Counted from the first letter of the stretch, positions 6,177 through 14,344 are shown. The stretch: DNA of 14,458 bases from Candidatus Jidaibacter sp. (GCA_021298045.1 JAJTHY010000155.1:1-14458), one strand, 5' to 3'. Program-made: numbers and translations. Notes: a model not told the origin generated them from the letters alone.

Positions 6177-7351
6177 TGCTTAGCTCCCGCATCCGATGGC
6201 TTATCATTTTTGCCCAATTGTAAGAAAGGTAATAAATTGTTTGCAGATCCTTTATCTAAAATAACTTTATCCACACCCGAAAGAACCTCTTCCATGGTCT
6301 CTAAATACATGCGCTTACGGGTAACTTCCTTAGCATTTTTATATTGCTCATAAATAGAGGAGAATCTTTGAGCATCACCTGTAGCTTCAGCTATAACGCG
6401 CTGGCGATACCCTTCTGCTTCCTGCAACATGCTCTCCGCTTGCCCACGTGCTCTAGGAATAATGTCATTACGATAAGCGTATGCTTTGTTTATTTCACGC
6501 TCCTTGTCCTGCTTAGCATTTTGCACATCTCTGTAAGCATCTACAACCTCTTGCGGAGGATCAACGCGCAAAAGCTGCACCCGCAAAACCTTAACACCCA
6601 TGTGGTAATTATCCAACATAGACTGCATGAGTATTTTAGCATCTTGCTCTATTTTGCTACGCTCTTCAGCAAGAACATCCGTGATTTTAGTCAGGCCTAT
6701 TATCTCGCGCATTGCACTTTCAGCTACCGTCTTAACCGTGTTTTCATTAGCTAAATCACGTACGTTGAAAAGATAGTCCTTAGAGCTGCTAATTAACCAT
6801 TGCACCTCACAGTTGATATCCACGATATTTTCATCAGTTGTAAGCATCTGGCTTTCGCTAGAAACAGTGCTTTGTAACAACTGCTCCCTAGTGGTAATTC
6901 TTTTGCCGGCAGATCTGAACCCAACTTCTTCTTTGTTAACGCGGGTAACACTGATTTTAGTAACTGACTCAATTGGATCTGGCAATTTATAGTTTAACCC
7001 TGGAGAAGTAGTTCTGCTGTATTTACCCAGAGTCATTACCACACCCTCTTCATCAGGCTGGATAGTGTAAAATCCACTAGAAATCCAAGCAGCAAACAGA
7101 ATTACAACTGCTATCCACAGGAGCTTTTTATTGATAAATTCTGGCATTCCACCACCAGATCCACCATCACCTGAAGACCGTTTTTTCCCAAACATATCCG
7201 AGATTTTCTCCTGACCTTTTTTAAAAAAATCTTCAAAATCATCATTTGAAGACCCATTCTTATCGCTATCCCACGGGTTGCGGAATTTATCTGATAGCAG
7301 TGTTAAGCGTTTTTTCATTGTCTTTATATATGGTAAAATATTAAACTTCAT
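6173..7351 (-). CDS. hflK: HflK, SPFH/band-7 membrane protein of the HflKC-FtsH complex
   Basis: 392 aa. HflK is the partner of HflC in the membrane complex regulating FtsH. The N-terminal tail is cytoplasmic, with a glycine-rich stretch at about 61-69. The membrane anchor is at about 76-93 (LLWIAVVILFAAWISSGF). The SPFH domain begins at YTIQPDEEGVVMTLGKY and continues past VQLLRVDPPQEVVDAYRDV, followed by a long helical part with EREINKAYAYRNDIIPRARG. The first ATG (7351) has only a weak ribosome site. A second in-frame ATG at 7318 (MKKRLTLLSDKF) is also plausible and would widen the spacer to mrp from 37 to 70 bp. It overlaps hflC by 4 nt. Confidence 0.94.
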   Translation of the reverse strand: MKFNILPYIKTMKKRLTLLSDKFRNPWDSDKNGSSNDDFEDFFKKGQEKISDMFGKKRSSGDGGSGGGMPEFINKKLLWIAVVILFAAWISSGFYTIQPDEEGVVMTLGKYSRTTSPGLNYKLPDPIESVTKISVTRVNKEEVGFRSAGKRITTREQLLQSTVSSESQMLTTDENIVDINCEVQWLISSSKDYLFNVRDLANENTVKTVAESAMREIIGLTKITDVLAEERSKIEQDAKILMQSMLDNYHMGVKVLRVQLLRVDPPQEVVDAYRDVQNAKQDKEREINKAYAYRNDIIPRARGQAESMLQEAEGYRQRVIAEATGDAQRFSSIYEQYKNAKEVTRKRMYLETMEEVLSGVDKVILDKGSANNLLPFLQLGKNDKPSDAGAKQ

Positions 7352-7388
7352 ATTAATATACCACTAAAGACTATACCAATTACATTAA

Positions 7389-8351
7389 ATGTCCAATCAT
7401 AATAACAGCCGCGTAGAAGAAATTTTATCCTCTTTTAAACTATCCTCTTATGTAGAATCAGTTACTGAGATGAAGGATAAAATTTTAATTACCTTAGCCC
7501 CACCCAAAGAGTTGGTATCCTCTCTTACCAAACTTGCAGAAAATGCTACAGATTCTCTAAACGCCTTAGGGGAGAAACATCAGATAGTCTTCACAAATGC
7601 CAGTAGCAAAAAGGTGGCTGGCGTCCAGAAAATAATTATGGTTGCAAGTGGAAAAGGCGGTGTTGGAAAGTCAACTATAGCATTCAACATAGCAGTTTCA
7701 CTTGCACAAATGGGCAAAAAAGTTGGGATTGTTGATGTTGATATTTATGGACCTTCGCTCCCTTCTTTATCAGGTATTTCCAAAAAACCTATACTTGAAG
7801 ATGGACTGATGATCCCGCATGAAAAATTTGGCATCAAAATGATGTCTGTAGGGTTTTTAGTAGGCGCAGAAGATGCCCTTATTTGGCGAGGGCCGATGAC
7901 GACTAAAATGCTTTATCAATTAATAAGGCTTACCAATTGGGGCACTTTGGATTATTTGATAATAGACACTCCTCCTGGCACAGGAGATGTTCACCTAAGC
8001 CTAGCTGAAAATTACGAGATAGATGGCTCAATTATGGCTTCTAGCCCACAAGGTTTAGCCGTTGCAGATGTAAAAAGAGCACTAACCATGCTTGGTAAAT
8101 TGAATGTTCCACTAATAGGCATTGTGGAGAATTATAGTTATATAGTAGAAGAAAGCGGTAAAAAGAATTATTTATTTGGTGATGAAACTGCGAGCAAAAA
8201 ACTAGCTAAGACGTTCAAAACTGAAATACTTGCGCAAATACCAATAAGTAAGGAATTAGATGAAGCAAACAGCAATGCCCGCCCTTTAACTTACTATAAA
8301 CCTAAGTCTGAGATCAGCTTGATATTTCATGATATAGCTAACGCGTTATAA
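7389..8351 (+). CDS. mrp: Mrp/ApbC/NBP35-type ATPase, Fe-S carrier family, cysteine-free
   Basis: 320 aa. Mrp/ApbC proteins are P-loop ATPases implicated in delivering iron-sulfur clusters to apoproteins in the cytosol. Residues 1-60 form a short MIP18/DUF59-like N-terminal part. The deviant Walker A SGKGGVGKS is at 87-95, VDVDIYGPS at 115-123 and DTPPGTGD at 193-200. The place where many family members carry the CxxC cluster ligand (after VENMSY) reads VENYSYIVEESGKKNYLFG at 246-264. There is no cysteine anywhere in the protein, so it cannot hold a cluster through its own cysteines. To my knowledge CxxC-less forms occur in other Alphaproteobacteria. It is transcribed divergently from hflK. 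No Shine-Dalgarno is visible before the ATG. Confidence 0.93.
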   Translation: MSNHNNSRVEEILSSFKLSSYVESVTEMKDKILITLAPPKELVSSLTKLAENATDSLNALGEKHQIVFTNASSKKVAGVQKIIMVASGKGGVGKSTIAFNIAVSLAQMGKKVGIVDVDIYGPSLPSLSGISKKPILEDGLMIPHEKFGIKMMSVGFLVGAEDALIWRGPMTTKMLYQLIRLTNWGTLDYLIIDTPPGTGDVHLSLAENYEIDGSIMASSPQGLAVADVKRALTMLGKLNVPLIGIVENYSYIVEESGKKNYLFGDETASKKLAKTFKTEILAQIPISKELDEANSNARPLTYYKPKSEISLIFHDIANAL

Positions 8352-8465
8352 ACTAAAAAATCATATAGAATATTACCGTGATATGCGTTAGATAGTATCG
8401 GCACATTAACCTATGCAAACACTCATAATGAAGATGCATTTATCTCAAGAAGAAATCAGTACTGT

Positions 8466-8490
8466 TATAGTTAAACCCTTATAAAATGGC
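8466..8490 (-). repeat. Repeat B, copy 2
   Basis: Read on the minus strand this matches 5173-5197 in 24 of 25 positions; the only difference is A for G in GGGTTTAGC. It lies 115 bp after the mrp stop with no gene attached. Repeat A copy 2 is about 260 bp further on. Confidence 0.7.
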
Positions 8491-8521
8491 TATGAAAAAT
8501 ACAACAAATCTCCACCTCTTA

Positions 8522-8575
8522 GTCATCCTCGCTATTGCTTGGGATCTTAAGATTCAGCAACAAGTGCGGAATGAC
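8522..8575. repeat. 54-bp palindromic intergenic repeat with GTCAT/ATGAC ends
   Basis: The ends GTCAT (8522-8526) and ATGAC (8571-8575) are equidistant from a perfect central palindrome, ATCTTAAGAT (8544-8553). TTGCT and AGCAA arms pair slightly out of register between them. The sequence GTCATTCCGCACTTG on the minus strand resembles palindromic intergenic repeats common in Rickettsiales and other bacterial genomes; that comparison is from memory. Confidence 0.6.
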
Positions 8576-8636
8576 AATTAAAGGAAAAACCGTGCCTTTT
8601 TGTAGTTGAATCGGTTATATAGAAATATTTAGCACC

Positions 8637-8716
8637 GTGAGGCGATTTGAAACCTGCCTGTGCTGGCAGATCCCGATGGGCCTTCCACCATGTATCGCAA
8701 TGTTTATTAGTCTCAC
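8637..8716. other. Structured multi-hairpin block of unknown function
   Basis: GTGAG (8637-8641) pairs with CTCAC (8712-8716), and the adjoining GCGAT (8642-8646) with ATCGC (8694-8698). Enclosed are CTGCC-TGTGCT-GGCAG (8654-8669) and CCC-GAT-GGG (8672-8680). On the plus strand seven T follow at 8721-8727. On the minus strand a GGAGGTGAG precedes the block, like a ribosome site. It is more GC-rich than the surrounding spacer. It does not fit a tRNA, SRP RNA or riboswitch that I recognise. It could be a small RNA, a mobile-element end or a gene remnant. Confidence 0.35.
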
Positions 8717-8748
8717 CTCCTTTTTTTATTCAGCTCAACTATTTTTGG

Positions 8749-8765
8749 CGCACTCGGGGAGTATG
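8749..8765 (+). repeat. Repeat A, copy 2, next to the lpd stop codon
   Basis: The sequence CGCACTCGGGGAGTATG is identical to the minus strand at 4032-4048. It ends 13 bp before the lpd stop codon on the complementary strand. The core ACTC/GAGT can form a small hairpin, extended by GC/GC over a 2-nt bulge. No T-run follows on the minus strand, so it is a poor terminator for lpd. Confidence 0.7.
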
Positions 8766-8778
8766 CTATTATATTTAA

Positions 8779-10185
8779 TTACATATGCAATGGCTTAGAG
8801 TATGCAGCCATTGCAGCTTCTTTAACCGCTTCCGAAAGACCAGGATGCCCATGTGATATACGAGCTATGTCTTCAGCCGCAGCCTTGAACTCCATACCCA
8901 CTACAATCTCCTGAATCAATTCACCAGCATTAGGGCCAATTATGTGAGCACCTAAAATTTGATCGGTATGTTTATCTGTTACAATCTTCACAAAGCCATC
9001 GGTCTCTCCGTTTGCACGGGCACGACTATTTGCCAAAAATGGAAACTTGCCAACCGAATATTCAACACCAGCTTTTTTAAGTTCATCCTCAGTTTTACCC
9101 ACTGAAGCTATTTCTGGATGGGTATATACGACACCAGGAATTGCACCATAATTAACATGCCCATGCTGCCCTGCTATAATTTCAGCAACCGCCACACCTT
9201 CTTCTTCCGCTTTATGCGCAAGCATAGGGCCATATATTACATCACCAATCGCATAAACATTTGGGGAAGAGGTTTGAAATTTATTATTTACTATAATCTT
9301 GCCTCTTTCATCCGGATTGATCGCTATCGCATCCAAAGCCAACCCATCAACATATGGCCTGCGACCAACCGATACCAATACTATATCCACCATATGTTTT
9401 TGTTGTTCGCCGTTAGAAGATTCCAAAACCACTTCTACACCCTTACCATTCGCTTTCGCAGAAACAACTTTGGTAGATAATTGGAATTTAAGACCTTGTT
9501 TTTCTAGGACCTTCTTAAATTCTTTAGAGATGTCAGAATCCATAGCAGATACGATACGATCAGAGAATTCTACCACAGTTACTTCCGCACCAAGACGACT
9601 CCAAACCGAACCCATCTCCAAGCCAATATATCCACCTCCAATTACAATCATCTTACCAGGTACTCTGGTTAATGCCAATGCACCAGTTGAAGATACTATC
9701 TGCTTTTCATCAATTGCAATGCCAGGTATGTGCGCTATATCAGAGCCTGTTGCAATGATAATATTTTTAGCTTTTATCTTTTCTTCTCCCTGCTCGCCTT
9801 TAACTAAAATTTCTGTGTTCGACACAAAACTCGCATGACCTTTTATATAGGTAACCTTGTTTTTAAGAAATAGGCCTTCTATACCACTACAAAGCGCTGA
9901 TACTACCTTATTCTTACGCTCCATCATTTTAGCAAGATTCAACTTCACTGAGCTAACTTCAACACCATGATCCGCCATATGAGATAATGCTTCTTCAAAT
10001 TTATGAGAAGATTGCAGCAATGCTTTAGATGGTATGCAACCCACATTTAAGCAAGTTCCCCCCAGTGTGCCTCTTTTTTCTACACAGGCAACTTTTAAAC
10101 CAAGTTGAGCTGCCTTAATTGCAGCTACATAGCCACCAGGTCCACCGCCAATTACCACTACATCAAATTCTCTCATTTCCTTCAT
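8779..10185 (-). CDS. lpd: Dihydrolipoamide dehydrogenase (E3)
   Basis: 468 aa, the usual length. E3 reoxidises the dihydrolipoyl groups of E2 and passes electrons through FAD to NAD+. The FAD-binding GGGPGGY is near 13-19. The redox-active pair is Cys45/Cys50 in GGTCLNVGCIPSK. The NAD-binding VIGGGYIGLEMG motif lies in the middle third, and AIGDVIYGPMLAHKAEEEG is the second FAD contact region. The C-terminal catalytic His447-Pro and Glu452 sit in HGHPGLSE, where many relatives have HPT instead of HPG. It is the last gene of the sucA-sucB-lpd operon, 20 bp after sucB, so this copy most likely serves 2-oxoglutarate dehydrogenase and possibly other 2-oxoacid dehydrogenases. Either the first ATG or the ATG at codon 4 could be the start; TAGGTG stands before the first. 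Confidence 0.96.
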   Translation of the reverse strand: MKEMREFDVVVIGGGPGGYVAAIKAAQLGLKVACVEKRGTLGGTCLNVGCIPSKALLQSSHKFEEALSHMADHGVEVSSVKLNLAKMMERKNKVVSALCSGIEGLFLKNKVTYIKGHASFVSNTEILVKGEQGEEKIKAKNIIIATGSDIAHIPGIAIDEKQIVSSTGALALTRVPGKMIVIGGGYIGLEMGSVWSRLGAEVTVVEFSDRIVSAMDSDISKEFKKVLEKQGLKFQLSTKVVSAKANGKGVEVVLESSNGEQQKHMVDIVLVSVGRRPYVDGLALDAIAINPDERGKIIVNNKFQTSSPNVYAIGDVIYGPMLAHKAEEEGVAVAEIIAGQHGHVNYGAIPGVVYTHPEIASVGKTEDELKKAGVEYSVGKFPFLANSRARANGETDGFVKIVTDKHTDQILGAHIIGPNAGELIQEIVVGMEFKAAAEDIARISHGHPGLSEAVKEAAMAAYSKPLHM

Positions 10186-10205
10186 GTTTCTACACCTAAT
10201 ATTAT

Positions 10206-11375
10206 TTATAAATCAAAAAGCAGTTTTTCTGGGTTTTCTACCATTTGCTTGATCTTAACAAGGAATGTTACCGCCTCTTTACCATCTACAATTCTATGAT
10301 CGTAAGAAAGAGCTATATACATCATTGGACGAATCACCACTTGTCCATTAACAGCAATTGGTCTTTCTACAATATTATGCATCCCCAATATGCCAGATTG
10401 TGGCGGATTAATGATTGGGGTTGAAAGCAATGATCCATATGTTCCACCATTAGTTATGCTAAAGGTAGCTCCCGACATATCTGCCATAGTGAGTTTGCCA
10501 TCACGAGCTTTTTTACCCAAAGCTGCAATCCCTTTTTCAATATCAGAAAATGACATTTGATCAACGTTTCTAACTACCGGTACAACAAGCCCCTGGTCGG
10601 TTCCAACCGCGATTCCCAAGTCATAATAGTTTTTGTAAACAATTTCTTCGCCATCGATTTCAGCATTGATCGCTGGAATATCTTTAAGCGCTTTTACCAC
10701 TGCTTTTGCAAATATCGACATGAAACCAAGCTTGACACCATGTTTTTCCATAAACTGTTCTTGATATTGCTTGCGGATTCTGAATACTTCAGACATATCA
10801 ACTTCATTGAAAGTTGTAAGTATTGCTGCAGTATTTTGCGAATATTTAAGACGATCAGCTATGGTTTTACGCAGCTTAGTCATTTTCACACGCTCCTCAC
10901 GCACCACATTAGATGCAGCCGTAGCAACTGGAGCAACTGAAGCGTTTAAAACATCGCCTTTTGTAATTCTGTTATCTTTGCCAGAACCCTGGATACTTGC
11001 AAGATTAACTCCCTTGTCTTGTGCAATTTTTCCTGCAGCAGGGGACGTTATAATCGAAGCATTAACAGGTTGAGAAATTGTTGTAACAACAGGTTGAGAT
11101 GCAGGAGCAGAAGCTACAGAAGGAGTAGCCGCTACTGCACCCTCAGCTATTTTCCCGAGTATTGCACCCACAGAAACAGAACTACCTTCACTAACTAGCA
11201 CTTCTTCAACCTTGCCATTTGCTGGAGAATTTACTTCTAGAGTTACTTTATCCGTTTCAAGCTCAACCAAAAGCTCGTCAATTTTCACTGCATCACCTGG
11301 TTTTTTATGCCATTTTGCAATTGTAGCTTCACTTACAGATTCCCCAAGTGGTGGGACAACAACATTAATCGACAT
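10206..11375 (-). CDS. sucB: Dihydrolipoyl succinyltransferase, E2 of 2-oxoglutarate dehydrogenase
   Basis: 389 aa. E2 is the core of the complex and transfers the succinyl group from E1 to CoA through a swinging lipoyl arm. The lipoyl domain covers residues 2-77, with lipoylated Lys43 in ELETDKVTLEV. An alanine/proline/serine-rich linker spans about 80-108. The E3/E1-binding domain is at about 110-145 (SPAAGKIAQDKGVN, NRITKGDVL). The catalytic domain runs from about 160 to the end, with the active-site motif DHRIVDG at 359-365 (His360, Asp364). In the binding domain the position usually occupied by Arg or Gln after PAA is Gly, so the basic patch is reduced. A good AGGAGAG ribosome site stands before the ATG. 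It lies between sucA (24 bp) and lpd (20 bp). Confidence 0.95.
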   Translation of the reverse strand: MSINVVVPPLGESVSEATIAKWHKKPGDAVKIDELLVELETDKVTLEVNSPANGKVEEVLVSEGSSVSVGAILGKIAEGAVAATPSVASAPASQPVVTTISQPVNASIITSPAAGKIAQDKGVNLASIQGSGKDNRITKGDVLNASVAPVATAASNVVREERVKMTKLRKTIADRLKYSQNTAAILTTFNEVDMSEVFRIRKQYQEQFMEKHGVKLGFMSIFAKAVVKALKDIPAINAEIDGEEIVYKNYYDLGIAVGTDQGLVVPVVRNVDQMSFSDIEKGIAALGKKARDGKLTMADMSGATFSITNGGTYGSLLSTPIINPPQSGILGMHNIVERPIAVNGQVVIRPMMYIALSYDHRIVDGKEAVTFLVKIKQMVENPEKLLFDL

Positions 11376-11399
11376 TCTACTCTCCTACTTATACAATTT

Positions 11400-14264
11400 T
11401 TATTTCGCAAACGCGTCTTCTAATAGTTTAGATAATTCAACCACATGGATCTTCATGTAGCCAGCCGCAGGGGAAGCAGAACGATTCCTACCCACATATC
11501 TTAACCTTTTATGTACATGATCCATAGCTGTAAGAACCCTTTCAAATCTCGGTTCCACAAAGTAAAAAGCACCCATGTTTTCATGCTCTTCTTGGCACCA
11601 AACTATTTCTGCATTCGGATACTTCTTAACTTCCTCAGCAATCGAAATTTTAGGAAATGGATAAATCTGCTCCAACCTTAGTATTACTGTGTCTTTCCGA
11701 TCTAATTTCTGCCTTTGCTCCACAAGATCATAATAAACCTTACCAGTGCAGAAAATTACACGCTTCACAGATTCAGGCTTAATAGAAGCATCCGTCTCAG
11801 GCAATACCAATCTAAACTTAGTGCCCTCTGCAAATTCGCTCAGATCTGAAATTGCTAGCTTATGCCTCAATAAAGATTTAGGAGACATGATAACCAAAGG
11901 CTTCCTGAAATTCCTATGCAATTGCCTGCGCAAAATATGAAAGAGAGATGCAGGTGTGGTAGGACAAGCTACTTGAATATTGTCACGAGCACACAATTGC
12001 AAGAAGCGTTCTAGACGTGCAGAGCTATGCTCTGGCCCCTGCCCTTCATAACCATGAGGCAATAGCATTACAAGCCCATTCATCTTTAACCATTTAGCTT
12101 CGCCAGAGGTTATATACTGATCAATAACAACTTGCGCCCCATTCGCAAAATCACCAAACTGAGCTTCCCATATAGTTAATGTATCTGGATGAGTGAAGCT
12201 ATATCCATATTCAAATCCAAGAACTCCAAATTCAGATAAGTTACTGTTTTTAATCTCTAGCTTAGCTTTTTGATCGGCAGAAAGATTATTCATAGGTACA
12301 TATTTGAATTCAGATTCTTGATCTACTAGTACTGCATGCCTATGCGAGAAAGTGCCACGCTCAACATCTTGCCCAGTCATCCTAATAGGATACCCTTCAG
12401 CCAATAAGGTTGCGAAAGCCAAAGATTCACCAGCTGCCCAATCTAACCCTTTACCCGAATTGATCATCTCTAATTTCGCTTCTAATTGTCGCGCAATCTT
12501 AGAATTAACCTTGAAATTATCGGGTGTTTCACAAAGCTTCTTGCCTATTTCTTTAAGCTTAGCTATAACAATCCCTGTGTCTAACTCGCTTCTGTTTATA
12601 TCAGCAGCACTTAGCTCCGACCACTTACCTTTTAGCCAATCTGCTTTCTCTACTTTATAAGTTTGTGAGATTTCAAATTCCTTATCAAGCTTAGCCTTAA
12701 ACGCAGATTTCTTAGCTTCTACATCAGATGCACTAATTACCCCCTCAGCTATCAACTTTGCTGCATAAATTTCTGCCGGGTTCTTTTTGTTTTTGATTAT
12801 ATTATACATAGCAGGTTGAGTGAACAAAGGCTCATCCCCTTCATTATGGCCGTATTTCCTATATCCTACAACATCGATAACCACATCTTTCTTAAAGCGA
12901 GCACGATATTGAGAAGCTAACTTGCTTACAAAAATAACAGCGTCAACATCATCTCCATTCACATGGAATATTGGTATGCCAATGAATTTCGCTATGTCTG
13001 TACAATAAAGCGTAGAACGAGAATCATCAGGATTAGTTGTAAATCCTATCTGGTTATTTGTTACCACGTGCACAGTCCCACCAACATGATAGGCTTGCAA
13101 CTGACTAAGAGCCAAAGCTTCCATCACAGAACCTTGCCCAGCAAATGCTGCATCACCATGCATCAAAATTCCCAAAACTTGAGAGCGAGTTGTGTCATTA
13201 CGCAAGTCTTGCTTCGCCCTAACCTTACCTAAAACTACAGCATTAACAACCTCTAGGTGCGATGGGTTTGGTACTAGGCTAATGTGCACTTTCTTACCAT
13301 CGACATCTATATCTGTGGAAGCACCTAAGTGATATTTCACATCACCAGGAATTCCAAGTTCAGCAGGGAAAGCCATCTCGCCTTTAAATTCAGAAAACAT
13401 GGCATGATAAGGTTTATGCATAACCTTAGTTAACATATTCAATCTGCCACGATGCGCCATTCCAACAGCAAATTCATTAACCCCACTTTTAGTGGAATCA
13501 CGAACTATAACTTCCACACCTGCGATAAAGCTTTCTAAACCCTCAACAGAAAATCTCTTAGTTCCTGGAAATTTGGTATGCAGATAATTTTCAAACATCT
13601 CTGCTTCAGTTACATCATTCAGCGCTATAATTCTTTCTTCTTTGCTTAAGCTTATTTGTCCAGCTGTAGATTCAAAAATATTTTTCAACCAAGCGCGCTC
13701 TTCAGGGCTTTCTATATGCATAAATTCAGCAGCAATTCTAGAGCTGTAGGTTGCTTCTAAATATGATATAAGGTTTCTCAAAGTAACTTTCTCAATTCCT
13801 AAATACCCTCCTAGAGTAATTTCGCGATCCAAATCAGCATCTGTAAAGCCATGAGTTTTATAATCAAGATCCGGATGATACCTAGGCTTTACCATCCCTA
13901 AAGGATCTAACGCAACAGCCATATGCCCATAAGTGCGATAGGCATCAATTAACCGAATTGCATTGATACCAAGCGTTATGCTGCTTGCATCAACTTCACC
14001 ACCTATATTAGCTTTTTTCTTCTCTTGAAGCGCTTTTAATTCATCTTTGCTTACAACACCTATAACCTTGTTGCGCGAAGGCATCCAAGGAGCCCCAGAT
14101 ATTGCTCTACTAACATCGCTAGGAGCATCTCCCAAGCTTTTAAAATACTGTTGCCACTCAACTTCTACAGATTCCGGGTTCTGTATAAACTGTTGATATA
14201 GCTCTTCTATGAAAGCTGCATTGTTGCTAGATAGATACGATAAGGACCTTATATTGTCAGACAT
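11400..14264 (-). CDS. sucA: 2-oxoglutarate dehydrogenase E1 component
   Basis: 954 aa, close to the usual 930-990. The thiamine-diphosphate enzyme decarboxylates 2-oxoglutarate and succinylates the lipoyl group of SucB, a TCA-cycle step in the cytoplasm. The N-terminal E2-binding helix is at about 12-45 (NNAAFIEELYQQFIQNPESVEVEWQ, shortened here to its core FIEELYQQF). The active-site blocks are VGMAHRGRLN at 267-276, MHGDAAFAGQG at 368-378 and the cofactor-binding NGDDVDAV at 436-443. The pyrimidine-binding and C-terminal part has GQDVERGTFSHRHAV and MNGLVMLLPHGYEGQGPEHSS in expected order, split here to core residues GQDVERG and PHGYEGQGPEHSS. No frameshift is seen. It is the first gene of the operon. 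The ribosome site is weak (GAG 8 nt before ATG). Confidence 0.97.
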   Translation of the reverse strand: MSDNIRSLSYLSSNNAAFIEELYQQFIQNPESVEVEWQQYFKSLGDAPSDVSRAISGAPWMPSRNKVIGVVSKDELKALQEKKKANIGGEVDASSITLGINAIRLIDAYRTYGHMAVALDPLGMVKPRYHPDLDYKTHGFTDADLDREITLGGYLGIEKVTLRNLISYLEATYSSRIAAEFMHIESPEERAWLKNIFESTAGQISLSKEERIIALNDVTEAEMFENYLHTKFPGTKRFSVEGLESFIAGVEVIVRDSTKSGVNEFAVGMAHRGRLNMLTKVMHKPYHAMFSEFKGEMAFPAELGIPGDVKYHLGASTDIDVDGKKVHISLVPNPSHLEVVNAVVLGKVRAKQDLRNDTTRSQVLGILMHGDAAFAGQGSVMEALALSQLQAYHVGGTVHVVTNNQIGFTTNPDDSRSTLYCTDIAKFIGIPIFHVNGDDVDAVIFVSKLASQYRARFKKDVVIDVVGYRKYGHNEGDEPLFTQPAMYNIIKNKKNPAEIYAAKLIAEGVISASDVEAKKSAFKAKLDKEFEISQTYKVEKADWLKGKWSELSAADINRSELDTGIVIAKLKEIGKKLCETPDNFKVNSKIARQLEAKLEMINSGKGLDWAAGESLAFATLLAEGYPIRMTGQDVERGTFSHRHAVLVDQESEFKYVPMNNLSADQKAKLEIKNSNLSEFGVLGFEYGYSFTHPDTLTIWEAQFGDFANGAQVVIDQYITSGEAKWLKMNGLVMLLPHGYEGQGPEHSSARLERFLQLCARDNIQVACPTTPASLFHILRRQLHRNFRKPLVIMSPKSLLRHKLAISDLSEFAEGTKFRLVLPETDASIKPESVKRVIFCTGKVYYDLVEQRQKLDRKDTVILRLEQIYPFPKISIAEEVKKYPNAEIVWCQEEHENMGAFYFVEPRFERVLTAMDHVHKRLRYVGRNRSASPAAGYMKIHVVELSKLLEDAFAK

Positions 14265-14311
14265 TTAGACTCTATTTATATATTAAAGATTTCTTGATGG
14301 ATTTTTTACAC

Positions 14312-14340
14312 ATTTTACCTTATATGTAAAGCACTTTTAA
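14312..14340 (-). promoter_or_regulatory. Possible promoter of the sucA-sucB-lpd operon
   Basis: On the minus strand TTAAAA (14340-14335) precedes TAAAAT (14317-14312) with 17 nt between. That is 4 of 6 and 5 of 6 consensus bases, and it would give a leader of about 40 nt. The region is so AT-rich that such matches arise easily; TTTACA nearby offers an alternative -35. Confidence 0.35.
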
Positions 14341-14344
14341 ATCA

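Larger units (their letters stand above)
8352..8778. other. 427-bp repeat-rich spacer between mrp and lpd
   Basis: This is the longest gene-free stretch in the window. From left to right it holds repeat B copy 2 (8466-8490), a 54-bp GTCAT-bounded palindrome (8522-8575), a small AAAGG/CCTTT hairpin followed by T residues (8580-8601), a multi-hairpin block (8637-8716) and repeat A copy 2 (8749-8765). A plus-strand frame open from 8610 to the TAG at 8796-8798 could encode about 53 aa from a GTG at 8637. It runs antisense into the end of lpd and has no homologue I recognise, so I do not call it a gene. Confidence 0.6.

Noticed and set aside
6344..6754. Plus-strand open frame of 136 codons inside hflK
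   Set aside because: It is antisense to the conserved SPFH domain of HflK, with no start signal or known family.
8610..8798. Plus-strand frame that could encode a hydrophobic peptide of about 53 aa, spanning repeat A
   Set aside because: It needs a GTG start, overlaps the end of lpd antisense and is made of repeat sequence. The A copy at 4032-4048 can be read in the same frame (HSGSM) but stops at once, so coding is not supported.
9299..9838. Plus-strand open frame of 179 codons inside lpd
   Set aside because: It lies antisense to strongly conserved Lpd sequence including the NAD-binding motif; the open frame follows from the codon use of lpd.
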